Notes: generated by a model from the sequence alone, not told the origin. 64,000 nucleotides of DNA from Cycas panzhihuaensis (GCA_023213395.1 CM041465.1:135477741-135541740); one strand, 5' to 3'; shown: positions 1 to 11,430, counted from the first letter of the stretch. Made by a program: numbers and translations.

Positions 1-513
1 GGGGTAATTGGATCCCTGTTTGGATATGAGATGCTATGTATGATGTATCATGTGGATGACATATATGGTTATTTTGTGTGTTGTGAATGTTATGTTGTGG
101 ATGTTTTATGTTATGGATATTTTACGTTATGAACATATGTTTCCTTCCATATATGGCTATATGTCTAACAGGAGCACACACATACATCGTGAGTGGAACG
201 ACAAAGAGGTGTGGAGTTAGAGGATAGAGCGGCATATACATCTACGAAAGAGCATAACAGACTATGCGAAGGAAACGACAGATAGGGAGAGGAGCGACGA
301 TGCTCCCAAGCGTCCTCCTAATTGGGGGATGCCCAAGCAAGATGACAAGAGTTCCCGAGAGGATACGGGAATGCAGATTCCACGGAAGGAACTGGAAAGA
401 GGGAGAAAGACCCATCTTAAATTGCCATTCTACCCGTGGTTGGGAAGAATGGGGACAACCTAAGATGGTAGTTTAGGCTCATTTCGTAGCAGGGAGAAGA
501 GATCATCGAGAGA
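1..513 (-). other. 3' noncoding region of gypsy element 1
   Basis: This stretch lies downstream of the integrase stop on the minus strand. I see no coding domain and no match to the element's own LTR start (expected to resemble 13700-13842), so the 3' LTR should begin left of the window. An ATG/TTATG-rich part at 85-131 looks like a short tandem repeat. Confidence 0.5.
85..131. repeat. 16-bp imperfect tandem repeat, about 3 units
   Basis: Units at 85-99, 100-115 and 116-131 share the pattern GATnTTTTAnGTTATG. They lie in the 3' noncoding part of gypsy element 1. Hypervariable tandem repeats are known from the same region of Tat elements. Confidence 0.45.
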
Positions 514-738
514 TCATGCATAAAACTTCTTAAGGAACTTCCCATTAACAGATTTTTCAAATTCAAGCCCTTCTAGGGTGGCTATCCTGTAGGCACCATT
601 ATCGAGGGATTCGATAATGACGAAAGGACCAACCCATCGGGGTTTGAACTTGGTCAAACGGTCATGGAGATACTCGAGCTTGAGGACGTAGTCCCTAGGA
701 AACAAAGGGCAGGAACGAAGGTGTTTATCATATGCCCT
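514..738 (-). pseudogene. Integrase C-terminal domain of gypsy element 1
   Basis: This is the end of the pol polyprotein. It is in frame with the integrase core and separated from it by a single TAA. It has the GPY/F-type DNA-binding motif: KFKPRWVGPF followed by GAYRI. It ends KKFYA and a TGA, with no chromodomain after it. That argues against the chromovirus branch and fits the Tat/Athila branch. The same domain is found in gypsy element 2 at 31655-31840 with recognisably similar residues, showing that the two elements are related. Confidence 0.8.
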
Positions 739-1720
739 TTATGAGCGAGCTTTGGATGTTAGGTTAGCCTGATAAGCGGCTAAGCGTCTCTCATCCAAAG
801 CTTCAAGGTCCAGCAGGTGAGCCTGACGGATCGACTCTTCATCAATAAAACCTCGAAGGGAGACTCGCAAGGAAGGAATCTCCACCTCCAGTGGGAGTAC
901 CGCCTCAGTACCGTAGACCAGGGAGAACGGGGTCATTCCCATGGCGGAATGGATAGAGGTGCGATAAGCCCACAAGGTGGAGGACAACTGAAGGTGCCAA
1001 TCCTTTTGGGATTGAGCAACGGTTTTCTTGAGAATGTTGACAAGAGTCTTGTTACAAGACTCCACTTGGCCATTTGCCTGAGGGTAGTAAGGGGAGGAAG
1101 TCTTGTGAGAAATTTTAAACTTCTCGCAAAGCTCATCCATCTCCTTATTACAGAAAGGAGTTCCATTGTCAGTGATTAGGACGTCCAGAATTCCAAAACG
1201 GAAAATGATGTGCCGGTAAATGAACGTGGCGATCATTTTACCAGGAGTAGTGATCAAGGGAATGGCCTCCGCCCATTTGGTGAAATACTCTGTGGTAGTC
1301 AAGATAAACTTATGTTGTGACGATGGAGGTGGGGAGATAGCCCCAGTGAGGTCTAGTCCCCACTGAGCAAAAGGCCATGGCGAAACAATGGGATGTAGGG
1401 CCTCAGAAGGCACATGGGAAATGTTGGTGTGTTCTTGACATCGCCGACATTTCAGAGCAAAAGCGTGAGCGTTCTTAAAGAGGGATGGCCAAAAATAGCC
1501 CATGCGGAGGATCCTCTGAGCCATAGACTGGCCCCCAAAGTGACCTCCACAAATGCCATGGTGGCATTCGTGAAGTACCTCGCCGCCAAGAGGTGATGCA
1601 GCAGAGGAGGATCCCATCGAAGGACCTCTTGTACAATACCTCGTCCACGAGGAGGTATTACCTGGCAGAAGTCTGGATATGAGATCTAACTTTACTACTA
1701 GCGTCGGGGCGGTATTGCTG
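739..1720 (-). pseudogene. Integrase of gypsy element 1
   Basis: Integrase joins the cDNA to host DNA. Reading right to left, a zinc-binding HHCC module comes first, with histidines in a HECHHG segment and cysteines in KCRRCQ. The catalytic core follows: the first Asp in WGLDLTG, the second in TDNGTPF, and the Glu in NGQVESCNK. All three acids are present. The open segment 739-1617 is in a different frame from the RNase H upstream. The linker 1618-1720, which still resembles the ...SFDGILL.. entry to integrase, is in the RNase H frame, so a frameshift lies near 1580-1610. There is also a TAG at about 1719 and a TAA near 1660. The protein cannot be made in one piece. Confidence 0.85.
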
Positions 1721-2308
1721 CTACGTAAGATACTGCACTATGTCACTGTACCACTCATTGTCGATGAGCGGATGGGAAGAGGATCCCTGAATCATTAAGA
1801 TAGACTCATCAAGGAGAGAGTCGTCAACGGGAGCACCAAAGGAGTTAGGGATAGGGGTGTCCGCGAGTTGCTCAGCCACTATCATTCCCTTCTTTGATTT
1901 CTGGATAACGATATGGAGGTCAAATTCTTGGAGTAGGACGGTCCAACGACCAGCCCTACCTGTCAAATTCGAAAGAGTTAGCAAGTATCGTAAGGGATCA
2001 GATTGAACGATCACCTTGGTAGTATTACAGAGCAAGTAGTGTTTGAACTTCTTGGTTGCATGGACCAAGGAGAGGCACTCCTTCTCGGCAGAGGAATAGT
2101 TAAGCTCAGCAGCCACGAGAGTGTGACTGATAAAATATATAGCTCTCTCAGTTCCCGAGTCATCCTCCTAAGCTAGCATATCACCCAAGGATTTGTCAGT
2201 CACCGAGGTGTATAGGATGAAGGGCCTATCGAATCAAGGAGGCGCCAACGTAGGAGCGGAAGCTAGGGCTTCCTTAAGTCCTTCGAAGGCCTTTTAGGTC
2301 TTGTTAGA
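1721..2308 (-). pseudogene. RNase H domain of gypsy element 1
   Basis: This domain degrades the RNA strand of the RNA-DNA hybrid during reverse transcription. It follows the RT in the same frame. Recognisable segments are FILYTSVTD (first acidic position), AELNYSSAEKECL (the Glu region), and VIVQSDPLRYLL with its Asp. Four stops interrupt 2116-2308 (TAG, TAA, TGA, TAG), at positions where related elements usually have Trp, Gln or Arg. This is consistent with C-to-T transitions on either strand rather than random damage. Confidence 0.8.
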
Positions 2309-3094
2309 CTAGGCAAAAAGAGCTCCTTTCTTCAATAGGTTCGTGAGGGGTTTGGTGCTCACAGTGAAGTCGGCTAAGAAGCGCCTAAGAAAACCAAGCC
2401 TTTCTAGAAACGACGTAATCTGTCGTTGGGTTCTAGGTGGCGGCATGTCAAGGATTGCCCTGACTTTGTCAGGGTCAATCTGAATTCCTTGTTTAGATAC
2501 AAGGAAACCAAGGAGTTTACCCAACGTAACGGTAAACACATACTTGAGCGGGTTTAGACTGATGTGATACTTGCGGCATCGTGAAAAGATGGCGTGTAAG
2601 TCGGAAGGGTGATGGGCTCTAACGCGGGAGAGACCCATCATATCATCCATGAAGACTTCCAACGTATTATTAATGAGGTCGTGGAAAATAAAATACATGG
2701 CCCTTTGGTAAGTAGCACCTGCATTCTTAAGGCCAAAGGGCATCGCCTTGTAGGCGAAGGTACCCCAAGGAGTAGTGAAGGCCGTCTTATGGTGGTCTTT
2801 AGGAGAAATCTGAATTTGGTTATAGCCAGAGAAGCCATCCATTAGGGACATCACTTTAAATCTGGCGGCGCGATCGATGATTTGATCGAGGAAGGGTAAC
2901 AGGAAATTGTCCTTGGGACAGGCATTATTGATGTCACGAAAATTGACACATATACGGATTGCCCTACTCTTTTTAGCAACGGGGACAATGTTAGAGACCC
3001 ATTTAGGGTAGTCAATGGAAGTAATAAACCCAGTATCCAGAAGCTTTTCAACCTCCATTTTGATGGCGGCGGAGAGTTTTAGGTGAAGGGGACG
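2309..3094 (-). pseudogene. Reverse transcriptase of gypsy element 1
   Basis: RT copies the genomic RNA into cDNA in the virus-like particle. Visible gypsy RT blocks, in order, are FITSIDYPKWVSNIV, CVNFRDINNACPKD, SLMDGFSGYNQI, KTAFTTPWGTFAYKAMPFGLKNAGATYQRAM and the catalytic FMDD (2642-2653), then the thumb and connection with GFLVSKQGI and FLERLGFLRRF. A TAG at 3092-3094 separates it from the upstream linker, but the frame is otherwise unbroken. The Asp pair of the active site is intact. The start at 3058 is only the first Met after the TAG, not a real initiation codon. Confidence 0.9.
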
Positions 3095-4249
3095 CTACTT
3101 CAAGCGCACAGGGTGGGCGCCAGGAAGGGTGGTGAGGTTATGAGTGACAATGGAGGGGTCGATTCCCTTCATGTCAGCATAATCCCACGCGAATATGTCT
3201 CGGAACTCTTGGAACAGAAGGGAGTATTCCCGTATTTCATCAGGGGAACATTCCAACCTGACCTTAATGACCTTGCCTGGGGCCAAGACTATGTCTTGGG
3301 TTGCCCCCATACACATGGCATTGCCCTCCTCAAAGTGGAGAGGGGCAAGATCAACAGGAGGAGGAGGAATAGGAGACGGGATCGGATCAGCGAGCGTGGA
3401 TCCGACCGTGAGGATCTTCTGGTGACCAAGCCTATGGTGACCAGAAGGCAAGTTAGGCGCAAGACCTGCCAGATGCTCAAGCAGGGCTTCGTCATCCTCG
3501 AAATAATCCACCCCATAGATGACCTTACTTCGAGTAGAGGAAGCACTAGAGGGAGTAAGAGCAACGGGGCCGTGATGGTCATCGGGTTGCTCAACTTCCT
3601 CGTGGGAATCTGAAGGAAAACCAAGAAGAGGCTCCTCGGAAGGAGCAAAAGGCAATTCTTCAAAGCCATTACCTACAGGGAGTGATGAAGAAGAAGAACT
3701 GGAAATGGGCTGGTCAACACAAGCGATGACGTGTGACATGCATGAGTGGCTAGCCTCACCAATGAGAGAGGTTCTAGGTGGGGATCTAGAACAAGGCGGG
3801 TGCGACCTACTAGCACGGAGGAAAGAGACGGGGTGGAGACAATCCTCGTCTTCGTCAAGTGACTTGTCGTCACTGAACGAAGTAAGGTACTCGTAACTCT
3901 CAACGCTAATAGGGGCGAATCGCATGAGACTAGGGGGAGAAGATGCAGGATCTTCTTCGGATGGGTTAGGTATACCAATAGAGCAAGCTGAGGCATGGGT
4001 AGATGAACCTTGGTTTGTCGAACTAGTCGAGCGAGTTTGTTTGGTAAATGGGCGTTCGCGGGGAACCACTCTCATCCACCCGTCATGGACGAATTTAAGT
4101 TGTCCCCAAAGAGTCGAGCACACGGCTCCCATTTGGTCGAGCCATGGATGACCTAGAAGAAGGTTGTAATCCACATCTACATCGAGGACTACAACGTCGG
4201 CAAGAATGGTCTTGTCCTCAAGGATGAGCGGAATCATGACAGATCCCAA
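3095..4249 (-). pseudogene. Protease-RT linker of gypsy element 1
   Basis: This is an uninterrupted 384-codon stretch in the same frame as RT. It begins with the protease C-terminal half (NLLLGHPWLDQMGA, then KFVHDGWM). A low-complexity Ser/Pro/acidic spacer follows, and then the pre-RT segment with the block FQEFRDIFAWDYADMKGIDP. That last block precedes the RT in Tat-group polyproteins. The spacer has runs of Ser and of Glu/Asp. Gypsy element 2 has the same layout at 27961-29270, in much worse condition. Confidence 0.8.
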
Positions 4250-4855
4250 AGGGGTCTTCTCGTTACCGTCATAACCTTGGCATCGCTAGGGAATAGGTTC
4301 CAAGGTGGAGATACCAAGCTCTTACATGGCATGCAAGGGCATGGCATTGACAAAAGAACCGTTGTCGACAACAGTCCTTTGAAGAGTACAATCAGGCGTA
4401 TCAATAGTGATGGTGAATGGGAAGTTCCACTAACGTTCCCTTTCACCAGTGGGGGGAAGATCCTTAGGATCAAATGAGATAACGGGTCCACAACCTTGGG
4501 CAACGCCCAAAGCATGGACAGGCGCATCACTCGATCCTAAAGCTTCCAAGAGGAGGGCCCGCTGCTTGGGACAACTCCTCAAAACATCCATCAAGGACAT
4601 TCCTGCGGCGACCGTATGGAGCTCGTCCACGATGGAGAAGGGCTTACCCTTTGTGGTAGGTTGGGTAAGTGCCCTTAGGAAATTGTAACAACCCGGGCGT
4701 ACAGGAATAGCCTTGGGACAGAGAGGGATTTCTGGAGGAAGGTTCTCTAGAAGAGGGTCGGAAGGAGCGGAAGAACAAGAAGCTCCCGTCGCTTCCTTGG
4801 TAGCTTGAGATCGCATAAGGGTGTAAGTAGGAGTTGCTTCAAGCAACTGGATCAC
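4250..4855 (-). pseudogene. Pre-protease and aspartic protease of gypsy element 1
   Basis: The aspartic protease cuts the gag-pol polyprotein. The active site reads VVDNGSFVNAMPLHAM (about 4324-4371), the Asp-x-Gly-Ser type used by this branch of gypsy elements. It is preceded by a conserved segment with KPFSIVDELHT and LLLEALGSSDAPVHALG, which has a clear counterpart in gypsy element 2 at 27282-27520. The frame is continuous with the linker and RT. It is broken only by in-frame stops: TAG after GERER near 4429, TAA after LHAM, and TAG after LEPIP. The active-site Asp remains. Confidence 0.8.
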
Positions 4856-5209
4856 CTTCTTCCCCTTGTTCCAGGGTCGCGAAAGTGACGGGGTGCGATG
4901 GCTAGGAGAACGAGAGGAGGAAGATGAGTTCCGGGCACCCTTCCCTTTGTCGCGGGAAGGACAAGGATCAGACGATCTTCCTCGGTTTCGGTTGTTCTTA
5001 GTTTGGGTGTTGCGATCGCGTTCCCTATGGTTAGGGAATGGATCCTTGTGAACTGGTTAATCTAAATTAGGCCTTGAGGCCCGTTTGGGGGAAGAATTGC
5101 ATCGAGGGGCATCCTTTGGATGCTGGACCCTACAACGCAAACCGTCGCGGAAGCACTCCCCATGAACGGAGCACTACTTCTTCTCAAGCAGGGGGTCTGA
5201 CCTTCTCGC
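4856..5209 (-). pseudogene. Gag C-terminal/nucleocapsid-like part of gypsy element 1
   Basis: This lies in the same frame as capsid and protease, with several stops. It holds a Cys/His-containing patch (CSVHGECFRDGLRC, then a further Cys about 11 residues on) where a zinc knuckle would be expected. The spacing is not a standard CCHC. It is followed by an Arg/Ser/Lys-rich basic tail, typical of a nucleic-acid-binding nucleocapsid. I infer nucleocapsid function from position and composition only. Confidence 0.5.
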
Positions 5210-6016
5210 TTAAGAGGACTGGGTGTTTCTATTCCTAGGGAGAGGAGCTTGGGTAGTTTGTTGGACTTGTTTATTGGATGTAGGGGATGAAGGAGCCTGA
5301 AGCTTGAGTTCCTTCATCGTACGCTCGAACGAGCGTATGGCTGATGTGAGAGGGTCTAGGGTCCTCTCAGTCGGATGAGAGGAAGACCGGGAAGGTTGGG
5401 AAGGTTTGGCATCCTTGGTTGGGGGTGGTGCCTCAAGGCGTTGTGAGGGCTTAAGAGGTTTCTTGAGACCAACTTGGATCTCAATAGCCTCCAGCACCAA
5501 ACACTTGGCAATCGCAGAGTCACATGTAGTCGCCCCCATCTTGAGGACTTCCACATGAACTTCGGGACGAAGTGCGTTGACGAAAAGGTCTCGCTTCAAC
5601 TCCTCGGGCAATGTTGCCTTTGTGGAGTGAAGCAAGTCGTGGAATTGCCGCACAAAGTCACGATTCATTTCATCGTGACCTTGTTTGAGTGAAAGAAGGG
5701 ACTTCATTCAGCTCTCGAATGGATGGGCTACATCAAAATAGTTGATGAACTCGTCCACCAATTGCTGGAATGAATGGATGGAATGGGCAGGGAGACAGTA
5801 AAACCACTTGAGGGCATCGCCCTGCAAGGATCGCGGGAATAATTTCATTAGAATGTGGTCATAAGCCCAATAATCAATGCATGCCATAGAAAAACTATGC
5901 ACATGCTCTGCCGGGTCTTGCGACGAAGTTCTATCGAATTTAGGAACTTCAGGGGGATGAGGTGGCAGGTTGATTTGTAACGCCTCAACGAAAAGAGGTG
6001 TTGACCTAAAGTCCAT
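5210..6016 (-). pseudogene. Gag capsid domain of gypsy element 1
   Basis: Gag forms the particle that packages the element RNA. This segment has the retrotransposon-gag pattern: LFPRSLQGDALKWFYCLP, then SFQQLVDEFINYF, then LLSLKQGHDEMNRDFVRQF. A TGA at about 5708-5710 splits it where related proteins continue. Capsid, nucleocapsid, protease and RT all share one frame, so this family appears to use one fused gag-pol frame rather than a frameshift. The same blocks, more decayed, are seen in gypsy element 2 around 26150-26500. Confidence 0.8.
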
Positions 6017-6034
6017 GAAGGGGTGTGCCCTTGC

Positions 6035-7182
6035 CTAGACCATAGGGTCAACGAATGTCGTAGTAGGTAATGAACAAGGAGCGGATGGGGGTGGAACACC
6101 CATCCCTCCTTGAGGAAATGCCCTCACGAAAAAGAGGCGTGGGGGTAGGTGCCTTGGAAGGGAGTCAGGTTCCCTTGTGAAGGCACAACGAATGGGATTA
6201 CATTGGATGATGGGCAAGACAGATGTGGAACTGGGTTTTGCCCATATGGGCCACCCGTGGGTGGAGCGACCCCATATGGGTGTAGCGGGTCCACCCCATA
6301 AACCAGGAAATGGCTTCCTCTACCCTGCCCCCAAGGTTGAGAAGTATACCCTGGGAGAATGTAGAAGGAAGCACCAACGTGTTGGGTTTGAGAATGTGTG
6401 GGAGCAGATCCCACATGACTAGTGGTCGAAAGGCTAGTAGGACTGGCAGGCCTACTAGGAACGATATACGCCACATTAGGAGATGGCACATTGGTTTGGT
6501 TAGGGACAGGTATGCTAACCTTTAATTGAGGGAAAGACACACCACGGGGAGATCCTGAAACACTAGGACCCCGATGAGAAATGGAAGGCGCAACACGTAC
6601 CCCCACTGCGGGAATAGGAAAGGAGTGGGACACATGCGTAGGCACAAAGGGATTCATTGTCAAAGGAAGAGTAGATGAGGATGAGGCGTGCGGGGGAGGA
6701 GCGGAAGAGGAAGAGGCTCCTCCACAGAGGGCACCCTCAAGCCATCCGGGACGCGGTTGCAAGCGTGCTGCGCGGCAACACTCGTTGAGAGCTTCAACTA
6801 CGTCAACGGGAGGGGTTCCTACGTACTCGTAAGAGGTGATTGGGACCTCGAACAAAGTAGGTTCCTCGGAATGCTCCTCATAAGAGTCACCAACTACGTG
6901 GCAAGTCTCAAGAGGAGCGGATCCTTCTACGGCATGGGTAGAGGGATGGACATCAAGTGAGAGGTGTTGGTCATTTGGGTAATAAAGGGGTTCATCACCC
7001 TTTTGGGTGGACCCGGGAATAGAGGAAGGAAAAGCATGGGTTTCCAAGGTTGAAGTGTGATAGGCCCAATTGGAAGAGTATCCCTCCATAGTCAGATCAG
7101 AATCTGACAAAGGAAGAGGGTGATACTCGGGGTCTTCTAATAATGGAGGTAGACCGCACAAACGACGAGAAAAACATCGCAT
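6035..7182 (-). pseudogene. Gag N-terminal Pro/Ser-rich region of gypsy element 1
   Basis: The first ATG after the primer site starts this frame (7182; leader 7183-7327). The first 352 codons are rich in Ser, Pro, Gly and Thr, with no recognised fold (for example SSSAPPPHASSSST). They end in a TGA at about 6124. The overlapping frame ending at 6035 (to PTTTFVDPMV) continues the likely protein into the capsid, so a frameshift lies near 6120-6140. A further TAG lies at 6032-6034. Long disordered N-termini before capsid occur in Tat elements. Confidence 0.65.
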
Positions 7183-7327
7183 GCAAGATCAACCGACAAT
7201 GTTAGGAAAAAGAAAAAGGCACACGCGTTGGGGGCTACCCAACATAGAGATTGAAATAGGTATGAAAGGATCACAAGAAGGTAGCGAAACCAACGGAAGA
7301 GAGTAGAAACTAGCTCCCTTACTAGTA

Positions 7328-7346
7328 GTCCCCAGTATGGTTGCCA
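7328..7346 (-). other. Primer binding site of gypsy element 1
   Basis: On the minus strand the sequence TGGCAACCATACTGGGGAC lies one base inside the LTR terminus. It matches the usual plant gypsy non-Met primer type (TGGCnnC... GGGGA) at its ends but differs in the middle. A similar sequence lies at the matching place in gypsy element 2 (24850-24868). The exact tRNA cannot be named from this. Confidence 0.6.
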
Positions 7347-7347
7347 G

Positions 7348-7556
7348 TGGACGTACGTCTACGGGATAGCTACCTAACTAATAGGTGTGGCGAGAGTAGG
7401 TGGTGATATGACTAAAGTAAAGACCTATGAGGAAAGTAATTACCACGTAGAGCACCCCGTGTGCCGGAGCGCGAGTTCGGGATCTGCAATGGAATATGGC
7501 TACTAATGAGTGATCCTCCACCACTTCGAACAAAGGGTGAAGATGCGTAGGGAAAA
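7348..7556 (-). repeat. 5' LTR of gypsy element 1, primer-site-side part
   Basis: The LTR edge is placed at 7348 because on the minus strand it ends ...CA one base before the primer site. The other part of this LTR is 11436-13842. The small nested element was inserted between them. Confidence 0.65.
7552..7556. repeat. Target-site duplication GAAAA, left copy
   Basis: The five bases before the nested LTR are repeated exactly after it at 11431-11435. They were duplicated by integrase on insertion. Confidence 0.9.
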
Positions 7557-7787
7557 TGTTACGAACCCAGTTCGTAACTTGAATACAACAAGAGAGCACG
7601 CCTGAATGCTGGAGCAATTATGGTTGATAAACCAAGATTGATTGATTAGATAAAAATGTGATGTCCATGTTACAATTTGGTGCTCAATTTATATGCACAT
7701 TATGCCCTTTCATGGAGGGTTGTGCCTGTTCAATAGCACCTAATATTTAATCAATTAATTAAGTTTTGCTTAAGGAGGTTCATAACA
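7557..7787 (-). repeat. 3' LTR of the nested gag-protease element
   Basis: 231 bp, starting TGTTACGAAC and ending TTCATAACA on the plus strand. It is identical to 11200-11430 except at 7736 (G here, A at 11379). Confidence 0.95.
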
Positions 7788-7802
7788 AGTCCTCCCTCTT
7801 GA
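7788..7802 (-). other. Polypurine tract of the nested element
   Basis: Directly inside the 3' LTR, the minus strand reads CAAGAGGGAGGACT. It would prime plus-strand cDNA synthesis. Confidence 0.75.
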
Positions 7803-7808
7803 GATGTT

Positions 7809-8945
7809 TCACCCACGAAACATATTCGAATGATTGCAGTCCTTTAAACGTATGCTATCCTTCATTGTAGTAGATTCCATTAGGCGATTAGACGGATGTT
7901 GCAGGTATTTATCGGAAAAATCTTCTGATTGAAAACCTTGACTGTGTTTTTGACATGCTGGTGGTTTTTTCTTGACTTCGTCACTTTGATCCTTGTGTGG
8001 TAGGGCTTTAGTTTTATTCAATCGTTTTCCTGATAACGAGATAATTCTTCCGTCTTTTTTAAATCGTATAAATTGTTCATTAATATTCATTTCAAAAGTT
8101 CCGAGCGTACTGAGCCATTGACTACCCAGTACCACATCTACACCTCCAACATCGACGACATAGAAATCTTCTATAATACTGACTTCATTTAGCGTGAGGC
8201 TAAGGTTCTTCATTACACCTTGACCAGAGATTACCTGTCTTCCTCCAACAGTGACCTGGAAACGAGGAGTCCTTAATGGAAATAACCTTAATTGTTGTGC
8301 ACAGTTTCGATCAATAAAATTATGTGTGCTCCCTGAATCTATCAAGATTGTTACAGCTTGATTTTTGATGGATCCTTGTAGCTTTAGGGTATTTGATTGA
8401 TTAAAACTATTCATAAATAATAGTGACATTTGCGGATAGTCGACCCCAGAAGTACTGTAGCTCTCTGGATGTTCTACGTTATAATAATTTTCTTGATTAT
8501 TTTCTGATCCTTGTTCTTCTTCATCAATATTATCATCTGGTAGTAGTCGGATTGTATATAACTGGTTCTTTTGACATCGATGCCTAGGTTCCCACTTTTC
8601 CTCGCATTTGAAGCATAGGTTTTTTTTTCTTAACTTGTCTTGCTCTGTTTTTGTTTTTTGAATGATTGGTTTAGCGGGTCGATTTGGAACGACTGATACG
8701 TGTCTATGTTGAACACTTGGTAGAATGTCATGTCGACAAGAGGGAGGAATATAGCGGTCTGTGCCCGTTTTGTGTAAGGTATTATGTTTATCTTCATGTA
8801 TTTTGGCTAACTGTATTGCCTTATTAAGGTCCTTTGGTTCTTGAATTTTAACGTCGACTTGGATCCTTGCTATCGGACCATCTATATATAAGCGAATAAG
8901 TCGACTAGTTGGTATATCTTCTAACACATAGCTTAACCTCAGGAA
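7809..8945 (-). pseudogene. Gag C-terminus, zinc knuckle and aspartic protease of nested element
   Basis: An open stretch of 372 codons on the minus strand. About 95-110 residues in is a zinc-knuckle-like CFKCEEKWEPRHRC, a form common in Ty3/gypsy gag proteins. About 100 residues later comes the retropepsin core VTILIDSGSTHNFID, followed by VVDVGGVDVVLGSQWL, the usual distal part of the fold. The frame stops soon after the protease, close to the polypurine tract, so no pol follows. The GTG at 8927 is not a real start. The frame continues from capsid sequence upstream but is shifted by one base near 8945-8950. Confidence 0.85.
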
Positions 8946-9650
8946 TGTGAATCTTCTTTGTATTCTTCCACAGAACCAGTTTGTTTTAATTTTCTTAACT
9001 CACAATAATAATCGCGATTAGACACGGTTTCAAATCGCCCAATGAATAAACGCACGAATTCTTTCTAGGTTGGTAGTTGATCTCGAAAAGAGGTTCGTTC
9101 GAGAAACTGCCACCATTCGCATGCTATCCCATCCATATGCAAGGCTTAACTAAACTTGCTCACGACTCAATCTCCATTAAGCGAAAGTAGTTTTCTATTT
9201 GTTGGATCCATACTCTTGGCTCATGCGACTTTTGCTCTATATTAAAACATTGTATAGTTATTTTTTCTAATTTTTTCTTTTTCTGTGTTTGGATATTGTG
9301 TAAACAATTGAAATATGCTTGAAAACCCACTATCTTACATTCTTGAGGGTCAAATTGCGATACTCATTAAGGTATTTTCTGATAGCTTCATTTTCAGTAT
9401 TAATGGGAGTTGTCTGAGGACTAGAGCATTTTTCAACAGTCTGATTTTTAATATGAGATTGCCGACTCATTGCCTCATCCTCCGAATCTGGAACAATCAT
9501 GTCTTCTTTGCTGTTTGTAGCTATGATTGTTAATTTATCCAATATCTGATGTAATGTATGATTTAATAGAGCATTTGATGTCTGGACTGCTTCATGGACT
9601 ACTTGAGCGATTGGTTCGATGATATCTTTCTGGATGGTATTATCTGTCAT
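8946..9650 (-). pseudogene. Gag N-terminus and capsid of nested element, broken
   Basis: The first ATG (9650) opens 106 codons with an amphipathic start (MTDNTIQKDIIEPIAQVV) and stops at 9330. Decayed capsid follows: EPRVWIQQIENYFRLMEIES, then after a frame change EWWQFLERTSFRDQLPT, a TAG, KEFVRLFIGRFE and LRKLKQTGSVEEYKE. This is the ordinary Ty3 gag capsid pattern. At least two frame changes and two stops are present, although the LTRs are almost identical. The damage therefore probably predates the last copying event. Confidence 0.75.
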
Positions 9651-10166
9651 ATCTTCAGTATTTATTATTTTAATAATCGTATAGGTGTGATTCCACGGAC
9701 CCCTTTCCGTAACTATGCACTAGCTTTGTCAAATTTGGTTAACTGAAGAATATGTTACTTGCTTGAATGTCAATGTGTAGTTGACGATGTAAATATTGAT
9801 ATTGATTTATAAATATCAATAGTAAAATCTCTCAATATAACTCTTATGACGGTACTCGTATGACGGTAATTTAATTAATATAACAAGTGGCAATATTTAT
9901 AATAAATAATAGAATGAATATATGTGGGAGCTTATTTCTAGTAATGTCCAATTAAATGTGACAATTATCAGATTTGAACACAAACTCCCCTTATTTACGT
10001 AATAGTTGCAACATTGATATAATGTTACAACACTATAAAATGAATGAAATAAATGACAAAAGAAAAGGTATAACTTTAATATTAAAATAGATGATTGATT
10101 ACAACTATTTTTTTTTTTTTTTTTATATATGAATATATAAATTATTTATGGTAACGTTGATGATGT

Positions 10167-10316
<150 letters not shown>

Positions 10317-10804
10317 AATAATAAGGAAATAAGCTGCAGCGCCGACGCAATGACGGAAGGATGGACGAAATGACGGAAAAATGAATAGAGTAAAATGGAG
10401 ACGATGGAACGAGGACGAAATGGACGATCAACGAAGACGATCAACGAGGACGAAATGAACGATGAGAACTTCTAACACGGAAACGAGATGACAAAGTGCC
10501 GAGGACGATTAAGTGATGAAACAGGTTCGGAAAGAGACGCAACAAGAATGGAGACGTGGTGAGAATGAAACAGAATGGGGATGCAACGAAAAGGGAACAG
10601 GACAGAACTGGGAACAGGGATGCAATGCAAAGGAATGGCTTGCAAGCAGGGACTGATGCAACCGTGTTACGTATGTAGCCCGAACAAATGCAGAAACGAA
10701 ATAGGCAGGTCAAATGGAAAACAGATACAAGAGGCGATTTTGTATTAATGATAAATGTATTAGTACGGATATAAAAAGTCGATTAATTTCCAGCGTGACC
10801 AGCA

Positions 10805-10879
10805 ACGCAGAGCTATAGTGTGAACAGTAATGTAGAACTGTAGTGTGAACAATAACACAGAGCTATAGTCAGCGGAAAT
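10805..10879. repeat. 25-bp tandem repeat, nearly 3 units
   Basis: Units begin at 10805, 10830 and 10855. They share CAGAGCTATAGTGTGAACA-like sequence with a few substitutions. Confidence 0.6.
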
Positions 10880-11185
10880 TGGTGCCTGGTTGCACAGTGG
10901 CGCCTCAGTGTATGATGCTTAGATGCACAAAACCAGATGTAACTTTGGCAGATGACTAAGAAAGGTTATATTGGAAACACAAGTATCTGAATTTGAACTG
11001 AATTTCGGAAGCTTCTAGAAGAAGTCAACCAGCTGGAAGAAGAACGAAGGGCGCAAGTAGACGCTGAGATGCAAGGATGCAGGTACACAGAACAGCAGTG
11101 AGAGAGGCGACGGAATTAAAAAATGAGTAGGAACTAGAATGCCTCTGGTGGTTGGTGGTCAAATCAATCAGTGCCCAGATTATTT

Positions 11186-11197
11186 GCTCTGATACCA
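11186..11197 (-). other. Primer binding site of nested element (initiator Met tRNA)
   Basis: The minus strand reads TGGTATCAGAGC, the standard plant initiator-Met primer site, two bases inside the 5' LTR. Confidence 0.93.
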
Positions 11198-11199
11198 CT

Positions 11200-11430
11200 T
11201 GTTACGAACCCAGTTCGTAACTTGAATACAACAAGAGAGCACGCCTGAATGCTGGAGCAATTATGGTTGATAAACCAAGATTGATTGATTAGATAAAAAT
11301 GTGATGTCCATGTTACAATTTGGTGCTCAATTTATATGCACATTATGCCCTTTCATGGAGGGTTGTGCCTGTTCAATAACACCTAATATTTAATCAATTA
11401 ATTAAGTTTTGCTTAAGGAGGTTCATAACA
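11200..11430 (-). repeat. 5' LTR of the nested gag-protease element
   Basis: 231 bp, one difference from 7557-7787. As the upstream LTR on the minus strand it should contain the promoter. I see no convincing TATA box that I would place exactly. Confidence 0.95.

Noticed and set aside
7378-7617. Minus-strand open frame across the nested LTR edge
   Set aside because: It spans the junction of gypsy element 1's LTR and the nested element, so it is a chance frame.
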